The notes under the pieces were generated by a model. The model did no database searches. It saw nothing but the letters and a program-made list of their open reading frames with translations, and was not told where the DNA came from. Of a stretch of DNA of 64,000 bases, positions 52,323-61,332 are shown piece by piece (the first letter of the stretch is position 1; each line of letters opens with the position of its first letter). Location of the stretch: positions 53,799-117,798 of the forward strand of contig CALJUX010000051.1 in the NCBI GenBank assembly GCA_937978655.1. The letters run 5' to 3'. The stretch comes from an uncultured Chromatiaceae bacterium. GTDB taxonomy: Bacteria; Pseudomonadota; Gammaproteobacteria; Enterobacterales; Alteromonadaceae. The position numbers and the translations under genes were made by a program.

Positions 52323-52805
52323 ATGCGACTTACCTCGAAAGGGCGTTATGCCGTCACTGCAATGCTTGATGTGGCGCTGCATGCAGGTTCAGGCCCGGTG
52401 CCGCTGGCCGATATTTCGGTGCGTCAGGAAATTTCATTATCATATCTTGAACAATTGTTTGCCCGTTTGCGTAAACAGGGTCTGGTCAGCAGCGTGCGCG
52501 GACCAGGCGGCGGTTATCAGCTGGGTAAACCAGCGGAACAAATCAGTGTGTCGGAAGTGATTAGCGCCGTAGACGAATCAGTCGACGCGACGCGTTGCCA
52601 GGGAAAATCCGATTGTCAGGGCGGCGCCAAATGTCTGACTCACAGCTTATGGAGCGATTTAAGCAATCGCATCGAAGACTTTCTGACGCGGATCACCTTG
52701 GGTGAACTGGTCAGTCAGCATGAGATCCAGAGCGTGGCGAAGCGGCAGGACAGCCGCCAGTTAAAACATCCAATCAGCGAAATTGAAGTCAATTGTCAGT
52801 TGTAG
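52323..52805 (+). CDS. iscR: Rrf2-family iron-sulfur regulator IscR
   Basis: 160 residues. Winged HTH (LTSKGRYAVTAMLDVAL, ISLSYLEQLFARLRKQGLV, VRGPGGGYQLGK) and cluster-ligand cysteines in DATRCQGKSDCQGGAKCLTH, which bind a [2Fe-2S] cluster together with a His. It represses its own operon when cluster-loaded; two matching sites cover the promoter. First gene of the isc operon. Confidence 0.97.
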   Translation: MRLTSKGRYAVTAMLDVALHAGSGPVPLADISVRQEISLSYLEQLFARLRKQGLVSSVRGPGGGYQLGKPAEQISVSEVISAVDESVDATRCQGKSDCQGGAKCLTHSLWSDLSNRIEDFLTRITLGELVSQHEIQSVAKRQDSRQLKHPISEIEVNCQL

Positions 52806-52824
52806 ACTTCAGACGGAGCCCAGC

Positions 52825-54039
52825 ATGAAGTTACCGATTTATTTAGATTATGCCGCCACCACACCGGTTGACCCGCGGGTTGCGGAAAAAATGATGCAGT
52901 TCCTGACGATGGACGGCGAGTTTGGTAATCCGGCCTCGCGTTCACACCGCTTTGGCTGGCAGGCTGAAGAAGCGGTTGAAATTGCCCGCAGCCAAATTGC
53001 CGAGTTGGTCAATGCCGACCCGCGCGAAATTGTGTTTACCTCTGGCGCGACCGAGTCGAATAATCTGGCGATCAAAGGCGCTGCACAGTTTTACCATAAA
53101 AAAGGTAAGCATCTGATCACGCTGCGGACCGAGCACAAAGCTGTGCTCGACACGATGCGGGCTTTAGAGCGCGAAGGTTTTGAAGTCACTTATCTGGATG
53201 TGGAAGCCAACGGCTTGTTAGATCTGGAAAAATTCAAAGCTGCATTGCGCCCGGACACGACAGTGGTCAGCGTGATGATGGTCAACAATGAAATTGGTGT
53301 GATTCAGGACGTTGCCGCTATCGGCGAACTGTGTCGTGCCAACGGTACTATCTTCCATGTCGACTCAGCGCAGGCCGCTGGTAAAGTGGACATCGACCTG
53401 CAGGCGCTGAAAGTCGACCTGATGTCGTTTTCGGCCCACAAAATTTATGGTCCCAAAGGCATTGGTGCCTTGTACGTGCGCCGCAAACCGCGCATTCGGT
53501 TAGAAGCTCAAACGCACGGCGGTGGCCATGAACGTGGCATGCGTTCAGGCACTTTGCCAACGCACCAAATTGTTGCGATGGGCGAAGCATTCCGTATTGC
53601 AAAACTGGAAATGGCCGAGGAAAATCAGCGCTTTGCTACACTGCGTCAGCGGTTGTGGGACGGCATCAAAGACATCGAACAGGTGTTTTTAAATGGCGAT
53701 GCAACGCACCGTGTACCGGGCATTACCAATATCAGTTTTAATTACGTGGAAGGTGAGTCGCTGATTATGGCGCTGAAAGACATCGCGGTGTCTTCCGGTT
53801 CAGCTTGTACGTCTGCCAGTCTGGAACCTTCGTATGTGCTGCGCGCACTGGGGCTGTCTGACGAATTGGCCCACAGTTCAATCCGCTTCAGTATTGGTCG
53901 TTTTACCACCGAAGAGCAGATTGATCACACCATTAAAATCGTGCACGAAGCCATCGCCAAATTACGTGAAATGTCGCCGCTGTGGGACATGTACAAAGAC
54001 GGTATCGATTTAAACACAGTGGCCTGGGTGGCTCACTAA
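52825..54039 (+). CDS. iscS: Cysteine desulfurase
   Basis: 404 residues from ATG 52825 (GACGGAG upstream). Class V PLP enzyme: YLDYAATTPVDPRV, FTSGATESNN, HVDSAQAAGKV, PLP Lys in SFSAHKIYGPKG, and mobile-loop catalytic Cys in SSGSACTSASLEPSYVLRALG. It releases sulfur from cysteine as persulfide for IscU and for tRNA thiolation. Twenty nucleotides after iscR, followed by iscU. Confidence 0.97.
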   Translation: MKLPIYLDYAATTPVDPRVAEKMMQFLTMDGEFGNPASRSHRFGWQAEEAVEIARSQIAELVNADPREIVFTSGATESNNLAIKGAAQFYHKKGKHLITLRTEHKAVLDTMRALEREGFEVTYLDVEANGLLDLEKFKAALRPDTTVVSVMMVNNEIGVIQDVAAIGELCRANGTIFHVDSAQAAGKVDIDLQALKVDLMSFSAHKIYGPKGIGALYVRRKPRIRLEAQTHGGGHERGMRSGTLPTHQIVAMGEAFRIAKLEMAEENQRFATLRQRLWDGIKDIEQVFLNGDATHRVPGITNISFNYVEGESLIMALKDIAVSSGSACTSASLEPSYVLRALGLSDELAHSSIRFSIGRFTTEEQIDHTIKIVHEAIAKLREMSPLWDMYKDGIDLNTVAWVAH

Positions 54040-54081
54040 TAAGACGGATCGAAAGACCCGTCTGACCTTGAGGTAAAGATC

Positions 54082-54465
54082 ATGGCATACAGTAATAAAG
54101 TTATCGATCACTACGAAAACCCGCGCAACGTTGGCGCTTTTGCCAAAGACGACCCGATGGTCGCCACTGGCATGGTAGGCGCGCCAGCCTGCGGTGACGT
54201 GATGAAACTGCAAATCAAAGTCAATGAACAGGGCATTATCGAAGATGCCAAGTTTAAAACCTACGGCTGTGGCAGTGCTATTGCGTCGAGTAGCCTGGTG
54301 ACTGAGTGGGTCAAAGGCAAAAGCCTGGACGAAGCGGCGCAGATCAAAAATACCGACATCGCGCAGGAACTGGCGTTGCCGCCGGTGAAAATTCACTGTT
54401 CAATCCTGGCAGAAGATGCAATCAAAGCGGCAATTGCTGATTATAAGCAACGTCACGGAGGTTAA
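54082..54465 (+). CDS. iscU: Iron-sulfur cluster scaffold IscU
   Basis: 127 residues. The three cluster-ligand cysteines lie in GAPACGDVMKLQI, YGCGSAIASSS and KIHCSILAEDA; the HscA-recognition motif LPPVK is intact. Cluster assembly platform fed by IscS and unloaded by HscA/HscB. Full length for the family. Confidence 0.98.
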   Translation: MAYSNKVIDHYENPRNVGAFAKDDPMVATGMVGAPACGDVMKLQIKVNEQGIIEDAKFKTYGCGSAIASSSLVTEWVKGKSLDEAAQIKNTDIAQELALPPVKIHCSILAEDAIKAAIADYKQRHGG

Positions 54466-54470
54466 GTCTG

Positions 54471-54794
54471 ATGGCTATCACGATGACCAGCGCAGCCGCC
54501 GATCGGGTGCGCAGTTTTCTGAATAACCGCGGCAAAGGCCTCGGTTTGCGGGTGGGCGTGAAGACCACTGGCTGTTCTGGCCTGGCTTATGTGCTTGAAT
54601 TTGTTGATGAGCTGAATGAAGACGATCAGGTGTTTGAACAGGACGGACTGAAAGTCATCGTTGATGGCAAAAGCCTGGTCTACATCGACGGCACGCAGCT
54701 GGATTTTGTCAAAGAAGGCTTAAATGAAGGCTTTCAGTTCAACAACCCGAATGTCAACGGCGAATGTGGTTGTGGTGAGAGTTTCACGGTTTAA
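54471..54794 (+). CDS. iscA: A-type iron-sulfur carrier IscA
   Basis: 107 residues. HesB/IscA family: ITMTSAAADRVRSFLNNRGKG, GLRVGVKTTGCSGLAYVLEF, and the paired C-terminal cysteines in NGECGCGESFTV. It passes clusters or iron to target proteins. Five nucleotides after iscU. Confidence 0.97.
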   Translation: MAITMTSAAADRVRSFLNNRGKGLGLRVGVKTTGCSGLAYVLEFVDELNEDDQVFEQDGLKVIVDGKSLVYIDGTQLDFVKEGLNEGFQFNNPNVNGECGCGESFTV

Positions 54795-54819
54795 GCAAAG
54801 ATTCTGATTGGTGCTCTAG

Positions 54820-55344
54820 ATGAATTATTTCCAGCTGTTTCAGCTGCCTGCGCAGTTTGATGTGGATCTGACCGAGCTGGGCACCCGCTATCTGGCGCTG
54901 CAAAAGCAATTCCATCCGGACAATTTTGCCAGTGCATCAGAACGCGACCGGTTATTGGCAGTGCAACAGGCGGCCAATATCAATGACGGTTACCACAGTC
55001 TGAAGCAGCCATTGCTGCGGGCCGAGCATTTGCTGGCGTTGCGCGGGGTCAAGATCAGCGCAGAGCAGCGCAGTTTTACCGATACTGTGTTTTTAATGCA
55101 GCAAATGGAACTGCGTGAGCTGCTGGCTGAGATCGCGGATGCGGCAGATCCGGATGCGTTGATTGATGATGCCGAACGGCAGATCCGCGCGCAGAAAAAG
55201 CAATTGCTGGCCAGTTTAAGCGGCGCGCTTGGCGCCAACTCACATGAGCATGATTTAGCGGCGGCTGATATAATCCGCAAACTCAAATTTTTCTTTAAAC
55301 TCGAGCAAGAGCTTGAATTTATTGCACAGCAGGCACAAGACTAA
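54820..55344 (+). CDS. hscB: Fe-S co-chaperone HscB
   Basis: 174 residues. N-terminal J domain with the HPD motif (QFHPDNFASASERDR) and C-terminal helical bundle that binds IscU (LLRAEHLLALRG, TVFLMQQMELRELL). It stimulates the HscA ATPase. Six nucleotides before hscA. Confidence 0.96.
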   Translation: MNYFQLFQLPAQFDVDLTELGTRYLALQKQFHPDNFASASERDRLLAVQQAANINDGYHSLKQPLLRAEHLLALRGVKISAEQRSFTDTVFLMQQMELRELLAEIADAADPDALIDDAERQIRAQKKQLLASLSGALGANSHEHDLAAADIIRKLKFFFKLEQELEFIAQQAQD

Positions 55345-55349
55345 CCGCC

Positions 55350-57206
55350 ATGGCCTTATTACAAATTGCTGAACCCGGCCAAACCGCCGCGCCACACCAA
55401 CACAAACTCGCTGCCGGTATTGACCTTGGCACTACTAATTCTCTGGTCGCCACTGTCCGCAGTGGTGAAGCAAAAACACTGCAAAACAGCCAGGGCGACG
55501 ATATGGTTCCGTCTGTGGTGCGTTATACCGCAGACAAAGTCATCGTCGGTCGTGCGGCGCAGGCTGATGCCGCGCTGGACCCGCATAATACTATTGTGTC
55601 GGTGAAACGGCTGATGGGCCGCGGCTACCAGGAAACTCTGGCTCAGGCGGCAGATTTGCCTTATCAGTTGGTGGATCAGCAAGGTCTGGTCGCGCTGGAC
55701 ACCGTCGCCGGAGTGAAGAACCCGGTGGAAGTGTCGGCCGAGATCCTGGCAACCCTGGCCGATACCGCCAGCCAGACGCTCGGTGGTGAACTCACCGGGG
55801 TGGTGATCACAGTGCCGGCGTATTTTGATGATGCGCAGCGCCAGGCCACCAAAGATGCCGCCCGTCTGGCCGGCCTCAATGTCCTGCGCCTGTTAAATGA
55901 ACCGACTGCCGCAGCCTTGGCCTACGGCCTGGACTCAGGTCAGGAAGGTGTCATTGCTGTATATGACCTTGGCGGTGGTACTTTTGATATTTCCATTCTG
56001 CGCTTAAGCCGCGGTGTGTTTGAAGTCTTAGCCACCGGCGGGGATTCAGCGCTTGGCGGCGACGATTTTGACCATCAAATTCTGCACCATCTGAAGCAAC
56101 AGGCCGGGCTCACAGTGCTGAGTCATCAGCAACTGCGGCATTTATTGCAAATGGCCCGTCAGATCAAAGAAGCCTTGAGCAGTGCCGACAGCCATCGCTA
56201 TCAGCTTGATGTCGCAGGCACAGCGACGACGTTCAGTTTAAGCCGCGCCGAGTTTAATGATTTAATCCAGCCATTGGTACGCCGCACTTTACGCGCCTGC
56301 AAACAGACGTTGCGTGATGCCGGCCTTGATGTCACTGATGTGGCCAAAGTGGTGATGGTCGGTGGGTCCACCCGGGTGCCGCTGGTGCGTCAGGCGGTGG
56401 CAGAACTGTTTGAAACTGAACCTTTAACCTCGATTGACCCGGATAAAGTGGTCGCCATCGGCGCTGCAATTCAGGCCAACGTGCTGGTCGGCAATAAATC
56501 CGACAGCGACACTTTGCTGCTTGACGTTATTCCGCTGTCGCTGGGCCTGGAGACTATGGGCGGCCTGGTTGAAAAGATCATTCCGCGTAATACCGTGATC
56601 CCGGTGGCGCGGGCGCAGGAATTTACCACGTTTAAAGATGGTCAGACTGCGATGGCCATTCATGTGCTGCAGGGCGAACGTGAGGGCGTGGCGGATTGCC
56701 GATCGCTGGCCCGTTTTGATTTAACTGGTATCCCGCCGATGGCAGCCGGTGGTGCGCACATCCGCGTGACTTTCCAGGTCGATGCCGATGGCTTACTCAG
56801 CGTCACGGCACAGGAAAAATCCAGTGGCGTCAGCGCATCGATTGAAGTGAAACCGTCTTATGGCCTGAGCAACGACCAGGTTGCACAGATGATCCAAAAT
56901 TCGATGTTATACGCCAAACAAGACATGCAGCTGCGACTGTTGCGGGAACAGCAGGTGGAAGCCAGCCGTGTGCATGAAGCCGTTTCCGCCGCATTAAGTG
57001 CTGACGCGCATTTATTGTCTGCCGCTGAGTTACATCAGATAGAGCTGGCGCTGCATCAGCTGCTGATGCTTGCCAGTGGCGACGACACCGCGGCAATTAA
57101 AGCGGCGATAGAACACACCAATCACTTAACGGACGACTTTGCGGCACGGCGGATGGATATGTCTATCCGGCTGGCATTGCAGGGTCACAAGGTCGACGAG
57201 GTCTGA
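55350..57206 (+). CDS. hscA: Fe-S protein maturation chaperone HscA
   Basis: 618 residues. Hsp70 family: AGIDLGTTNSLVATV, VVITVPAYFDDAQRQATKDAA, GLNVLRLLNEPTAAALAYGL in parts, VYDLGGGTFDISIL, VVMVGGSTRVPLVRQ, and a substrate domain with VIPLSLGLETMGGLVEKII. ATP-driven release of clusters from IscU. Ends 1 nt before the fdx ATG. Confidence 0.97.
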   Translation: MALLQIAEPGQTAAPHQHKLAAGIDLGTTNSLVATVRSGEAKTLQNSQGDDMVPSVVRYTADKVIVGRAAQADAALDPHNTIVSVKRLMGRGYQETLAQAADLPYQLVDQQGLVALDTVAGVKNPVEVSAEILATLADTASQTLGGELTGVVITVPAYFDDAQRQATKDAARLAGLNVLRLLNEPTAAALAYGLDSGQEGVIAVYDLGGGTFDISILRLSRGVFEVLATGGDSALGGDDFDHQILHHLKQQAGLTVLSHQQLRHLLQMARQIKEALSSADSHRYQLDVAGTATTFSLSRAEFNDLIQPLVRRTLRACKQTLRDAGLDVTDVAKVVMVGGSTRVPLVRQAVAELFETEPLTSIDPDKVVAIGAAIQANVLVGNKSDSDTLLLDVIPLSLGLETMGGLVEKIIPRNTVIPVARAQEFTTFKDGQTAMAIHVLQGEREGVADCRSLARFDLTGIPPMAAGGAHIRVTFQVDADGLLSVTAQEKSSGVSASIEVKPSYGLSNDQVAQMIQNSMLYAKQDMQLRLLREQQVEASRVHEAVSAALSADAHLLSAAELHQIELALHQLLMLASGDDTAAIKAAIEHTNHLTDDFAARRMDMSIRLALQGHKVDEV

Positions 57207-57207
57207 T

Positions 57208-57546
57208 ATGCCCCAGATTATTTTTTTACCGCACCCGGAACTGTGTCCGGATGGTGCTGCGTTAGCCGCAGCTTCCGGCGAGACCATTCTTGATGTGGCG
57301 CTGAAGCACGGTATTGCCATTGAACACGCCTGCGAAAAGTCCTGCGCTTGTACTACTTGTCATGTCGTTGTGCGTGAAGGCTTTTATTCATTGAATGAAA
57401 GCGACGAGCTGGAAGAGGATATGCTGGACAAAGCCTGGGGACTGGAGCCTGAATCGCGTTTAGGTTGCCAGGCACGGGTCGGCGACATCGATCTGGTGGT
57501 GGAAATTCCGAAATACACAGTCAATATGGTTAGCGAAGGTCATTGA
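57208..57546 (+). CDS. fdx: Adrenodoxin-type [2Fe-2S] ferredoxin
   Basis: 112 residues from ATG 57208, directly after the hscA stop. Cluster-ligand cysteines in HACEKSCACTTCHVVV and SRLGCQARV. It donates electrons during cluster assembly. Last gene of the operon: no iscX follows, and a terminator lies 35 nt after the stop. Confidence 0.97.
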   Translation: MPQIIFLPHPELCPDGAALAAASGETILDVALKHGIAIEHACEKSCACTTCHVVVREGFYSLNESDELEEDMLDKAWGLEPESRLGCQARVGDIDLVVEIPKYTVNMVSEGH

Positions 57547-57577
57547 TATTTAAACAATATTTACCTGTATTGACGCC

Positions 57578-57607
57578 AAAAAAGCCTGCTTTCGCAGGCT
57601 TTTTTTT
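57578..57607 (+). terminator. Terminator of the isc operon
   Basis: AAAGCCTGC, loop TTTC, GCAGGCTTT, followed by a run of T's to 57607. It also has A's on the left and could act both ways. Confidence 0.93.
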
Positions 57608-57775
57608 ATCAGCAGAGTACGCTACTTGTAAGCTACTGAATTCTAATATAAAGTCCGCCAAATTTTTTTTACTTTCCAATGGAACTAAAATTTATAGTTC
57701 TGAATTTTCTGGTTTTTTTACTTCGGTGAACTAAGCTGGTTTGAAAATATCGTTGTTAGTCTGGAGAGTGCGTGA

Positions 57776-58903
57776 ATGAAAAAGACTCTGATAGCCATGC
57801 TGGTGGCCACTGCCGGTGTTGCTTCGACAGCAGCCGTTGCCGAAGTCAACATCAATGGTTTCGCTTCAATTAAAGGTGGGATGACTACTGGGCAGGATGA
57901 CACCCTGTACGGTTATACCAACGACCTCGAATTTAAAAATGAATCCTTGTTCGCCGTGCAGCTGACCTCTGATCTCGGGGATAAATTGTCGGTCACAGCC
58001 CAGCTGATGGCCAAAGGTGCCGATGACTACGATGCAGAATTTGCCTGGGCTTTTTTGAGCTATCAGCTCAACGACAACCTGCGGCTGAACGCCGGCCGGT
58101 TCCGCATCCCGTTTTACAAATATTCTGATTATCTGGACGTGGGTTATGCCTTCGACTGGATGCGCACACCACGTGCAGTGTATGACGTAGAATTTGATAC
58201 GATGGACGGTGTGTCTTTGTATCATTCCGGCACTATTGCTGACATGACTTCGAATATCCAGGTGGTATTTGGCGCTTATGAAGGCGAAATTCCGGTGAAT
58301 GGCACTTTGTCCCGCAGTAAGGTTCAGGATATCCGCGGTGCTTCGTGGGAGCTTGCCAACGATTGGCTGAGCGCCCGGGTCGCATATTTCCAGGCAGACG
58401 TATCGATCAACGCAACTGCTTTGAACCCGTTACTCGGCGCATTAAATACCTTTGGTTTTGGCTCAGTCGCGCGCGAAATAGATCTGAATGAGGACGAAGG
58501 CACCTTCTTCGGTTTTGGTCTCAGTTATGACCGCAATAATTGGATTGCTGTGACTGAATACACCAATGTGAAAGTGAAAAACTCGTATGCAGCAGATCGG
58601 GAGGCATATTTTGTCTCAGTAGGTCGCCGCTTCGACAGCATCACCCCTTATATCTCTTACGAAAAAGACGATGACCTCAGTAAGCCCGAAATCTATAAAA
58701 CAATTCCTGCTCAGGCCCCGCTGTTTGCCACAGTGGCGGGTCTGGTCGAAAGTCAGCTGGCAGATCGGGACACCTGGGGTTTTGGCATGCGCTACGATTT
58801 TCACCCTTCCGCTGCGTTTAAAGTGCAGTTGAGTTCGCAGAAGGACAACTACACATTGCAAAAAGATCGCCTGCTTACAATGGGCGTTGACCTGGTATTT
58901 TAA
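57776..58903 (+). CDS. Outer-membrane porin-like beta-barrel protein (copy 1)
   Basis: 375 residues. Signal peptide KTLIAMLVATAGVASTAAVA, then alternating-strand barrel sequence: EVNINGFASIKGGM, VTAQLMAKGADDYDAEFAWAFLSYQL, LNAGRFRIPFYKYSDYLDVGYAF, ending FHPSAAFKVQLSS...GVDLVF with terminal Phe. A 16-stranded porin type common in Alteromonadales. About 45 nt before a paralogous barrel gene. The leader at 57608-57775 is AT-rich with no clear Pho or other box. Substrate unknown. Confidence 0.82.
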   Translation: MKKTLIAMLVATAGVASTAAVAEVNINGFASIKGGMTTGQDDTLYGYTNDLEFKNESLFAVQLTSDLGDKLSVTAQLMAKGADDYDAEFAWAFLSYQLNDNLRLNAGRFRIPFYKYSDYLDVGYAFDWMRTPRAVYDVEFDTMDGVSLYHSGTIADMTSNIQVVFGAYEGEIPVNGTLSRSKVQDIRGASWELANDWLSARVAYFQADVSINATALNPLLGALNTFGFGSVAREIDLNEDEGTFFGFGLSYDRNNWIAVTEYTNVKVKNSYAADREAYFVSVGRRFDSITPYISYEKDDDLSKPEIYKTIPAQAPLFATVAGLVESQLADRDTWGFGMRYDFHPSAAFKVQLSSQKDNYTLQKDRLLTMGVDLVF

Positions 58904-58953
58904 CGACCTGTCCTGTCACAGGACGGCCGCGAAGTTATCGAAGGAGTTTGTCT

Positions 58954-60027
58954 ATGAAAAAATCCTTAATGGTTGCCGCATTGGCAGCGGGCATGGTGAC
59001 CGGAAATGCGGTTGCTGAGGTTGATATTTCGGGGTTTGCATCTGTCGTTGGCGGCAAGGTGCTCAGTGGCGAAGGCGTGCCGGAGTTCGGTCTGGAGCCG
59101 ACCTTCCTGGCTAATTACCCGATTGTAGGTTTTTACGAAGAAGACTGGAGTTTTAAGCCTGATTCTAAATATGGATTGCAGCTGACCGCAGATCTGACGG
59201 AAGGGCTGACCGCAACAGCGCAGTTAGTCGGGCGCGGCGCCGATGATTTTAATGCAGAGTTCGAATGGGCCTATTTGTCCTATACCCTGAACGAACACTG
59301 GACCTTACAGGCCGGTAAAAAACGTCTGCCCCTGTATTATTATTCTGATTTTTTTGACGTCAGCTATGCCTATCTGTGGATCCGCCCGGCCGCTGATAAC
59401 TACACCTGGCAGATTTTTAACTACAACGGTGTGAATGCACAGTTTAACTATCAGGTCAGTGACTGGACCGTCAGTGGTAATATTTACACCGGCCGTGAAG
59501 ATGACACTGAAAATAAACTGTTGTCGGAGTTTTTCGGCTCACAGCCGGTGCGGGAGATTTGGAAGAACATCGTCGGCGGGGTACTCAGCCTCAACCGCGA
59601 CTGGCTGGATTTACGCTTCACTTACATGACTTATCAGAACGAACGTTACCGCAATGGCGTGAAAGTACTGTGGGACGGCGATGACAGCCGCCGTGGTAAA
59701 TTTGCCGGCGTCTCAGCCAATGTCGATTACAACAACTGGGTGGTTTTAACAGAATTAAACCGGTTGTCTCTGGATGGCGGTGATTTTGACACCTACCTGG
59801 TGTCCGCGGGTTATCGTGTTGGCCAATGGACGCCTTTTATCTCGTTCGCTGATTTTGACTCAGAATCTGAAATGCACAGTACCGCCAGTATTGGTGCGCG
59901 TTGGGATTTCCATAGTTCTGCCGCGTTTAAAGTGCAGTATGACGATGTGACGGATGATGGCATTAATGGCCAGATGGTTGCCGGTGACAGCAAAGCCATC
60001 ACTTTTGGCATTGATTTAGTATTCTAA
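58954..60027 (+). CDS. Outer-membrane porin-like beta-barrel protein (copy 2)
   Basis: 357 residues from ATG 58954 (AAGGAG upstream). Signal peptide KSLMVAALAAGMVTGNAVA. Paralogue of the preceding gene: EVDISGFASVVGGKVL, TATAQLVGRGADDFNAEFEWAYLSYTL, LQAGKKRLPLYYYSDFFDVSYAY, and the same C-terminus FHSSAAFKVQYDD...GIDLVF. The pair arose by duplication. It is followed by a small PstS-like gene 14 nt downstream, probably in one operon. Confidence 0.82.
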   Translation: MKKSLMVAALAAGMVTGNAVAEVDISGFASVVGGKVLSGEGVPEFGLEPTFLANYPIVGFYEEDWSFKPDSKYGLQLTADLTEGLTATAQLVGRGADDFNAEFEWAYLSYTLNEHWTLQAGKKRLPLYYYSDFFDVSYAYLWIRPAADNYTWQIFNYNGVNAQFNYQVSDWTVSGNIYTGREDDTENKLLSEFFGSQPVREIWKNIVGGVLSLNRDWLDLRFTYMTYQNERYRNGVKVLWDGDDSRRGKFAGVSANVDYNNWVVLTELNRLSLDGGDFDTYLVSAGYRVGQWTPFISFADFDSESEMHSTASIGARWDFHSSAAFKVQYDDVTDDGINGQMVAGDSKAITFGIDLVF

Positions 60028-60041
60028 GTGTGGAGAAAACC

Positions 60042-60455
60042 ATGAACTGGTTGAAATTTGTAGCTATTCCATTGGTTTTAACGTCGGCAGTTGCCTCCGC
60101 TGAAGTCGCAGTTGTTGTCCATCCGTCGAACGCCGCCAGTCTTGACCAGGCCGAGATCAGCCGGTTGTTTACCGGTCGTGGTGCGGCGTTTAACAATGGC
60201 AGCAAGGCGACGCCGTTAAATCTGGCAGAAAGTGCGCCGGCGCGTGCTGAGTTTGACAGTAAAGTGCTGGGGAAGTCGTCCAGTCAGATGAAGGCTTATT
60301 GGTCGAAACTGGTATTCACCGGAAAAGGAACACCGCCAAAAGAGCTGGCAACGGATGCGGATGTGAAAGCCGCTGTGGCCGCTGACGCCAGCGCTATCGG
60401 GTACATCGACGCTGGCGCGGTGGATGCGTCGGTGAAAGTCGTCGGCAAGTTCTGA
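60042..60455 (+). CDS. Small PstS-like periplasmic substrate-binding protein
   Basis: 137 residues from ATG 60042 (GGAG 7 nt upstream). Signal peptide LKFVAIPLVLTSAVASA; mature part VAVVVHPSNAASLDQAEISRLFTG, then LGKSSSQMKAYWSKLVFTGKG and a final domain AIGYIDAGAVDASVKVV. This is the truncated phosphate-binding-like family (COG0226-related) found next to porins in Alteromonadales. About half the size of true PstS, with no pstCAB genes nearby. It may pass an oxyanion or act as an outer-membrane-channel partner. Confidence 0.8.
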   Translation: MNWLKFVAIPLVLTSAVASAEVAVVVHPSNAASLDQAEISRLFTGRGAAFNNGSKATPLNLAESAPARAEFDSKVLGKSSSQMKAYWSKLVFTGKGTPPKELATDADVKAAVAADASAIGYIDAGAVDASVKVVGKF

Positions 60456-60472
60456 CGATTGTGGCAGAAAAG

Positions 60473-60498
60473 AACCCGGCAGCTTGCCGGGTTTTTTT
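60473..60498 (+). terminator. Terminator of the porin/PstS-like operon
   Basis: AACCCGGCA, loop GCT, TGCCGGGTT, followed by T's to 60498. Confidence 0.92.
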
Positions 60499-60628
60499 AT
60501 GCTCAATAGCCGGGCGCACACTGTCGGTGTTTTTGTAGCGCATAGCCTTACCGGCTGCTATAACAGGCTCCATTTTCCGGATTTGCTGAGACATGGCTGG
60601 CGCTGCCGTTGCGCGGTAACAGAAAACA

Positions 60629-60657
60629 TAGGCAAGCAAGATACGATAGCGTATAAT
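60629..60657 (+). promoter_or_regulatory. Promoter of ndk
   Basis: TAGGCA (60629-60634), 17-nt spacer, TATAAT (60652-60657), a perfect -10. Start expected near 60664, giving a leader of about 38 nt. Confidence 0.7.
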
Positions 60658-60701
60658 TCGCGACCGCTAAATTTTCAACCGTTATCTCAAGGGAGTCTGA
60701 C

Positions 60702-61133
60702 ATGGCTTTAGAACGTACTTTCTCAATCATCAAACCAGATGCAGTAGCTAAAAACCTGATCGGTGCTATCTACAACCGTTTCGAATCTGCAGGTCTGCGT
60801 ATCGTTGCTGCTAAAATGCTGCACCTGAGCCGTGAACAGGCTGAAGGTTTCTACGCTGAACACAAAGAGCGTCCATTCTTCAACGCACTGGTTTCTTTCA
60901 TGACTTCAGGCCCGGTGATGATCCAGGTACTGGAAGGTGAAGACGCAGTGCGTAAAAACCGCGAAATCATGGGCGCAACCAATCCAAAAGATGCAACTGC
61001 CGGTACTTTACGTGCTGACTACGCTGCCAGCATCGACGAAAACGCGGTACACGGTTCAGACGCAGCCGCTTCTGCAGCCCGTGAAATTGCATATTTCTTC
61101 AGCGATGCTGAAGTTTGTGGCCGTACCCGTTAA
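60702..61133 (+). CDS. ndk: Nucleoside diphosphate kinase
   Basis: 143 residues. ALERTFSIIKPDAVAKNLIGAI, SGPVMIQVLEGEDAV, AGTLRADYA, and the phospho-His motif NAVHGSDAAASA. It balances NTP pools using ATP. Strongly biased codons (CGT for Arg, AAA for Lys) unlike its neighbours point to high expression. It has its own promoter and terminator. Confidence 0.97.
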   Translation: MALERTFSIIKPDAVAKNLIGAIYNRFESAGLRIVAAKMLHLSREQAEGFYAEHKERPFFNALVSFMTSGPVMIQVLEGEDAVRKNREIMGATNPKDATAGTLRADYAASIDENAVHGSDAAASAAREIAYFFSDAEVCGRTR

Positions 61134-61186
61134 TTCGACACGGACACGTTATCAGCGCCTGTGGTCACAGGTGTTGGTAAATCAGA

Positions 61187-61212
61187 CAAAAAGGGGCGAC
61201 AGCCCCTTTTTG
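61187..61212 (+). terminator. Terminator of ndk
   Basis: CAAAAAGGGGC, loop GACA, GCCCCTTTTTG: the U-tract is part of the stem, so it can act both ways. Confidence 0.88.
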
Positions 61213-61332
61213 TGCAGAACCCGGGACGATTTTTTCTGTCATATGCCGCACAGGCCTCGGCAGATCGCAGACAACATCGCCTCACCGTACCCAGTAAGTA
61301 AGATTGCAGCCTGGCTGCCATCGGAGTAAACC

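Noticed and set aside
57608..57775. Pho box before the porin genes
   Set aside because: No CTGTCAT-type direct repeats; the region is simply AT-rich.
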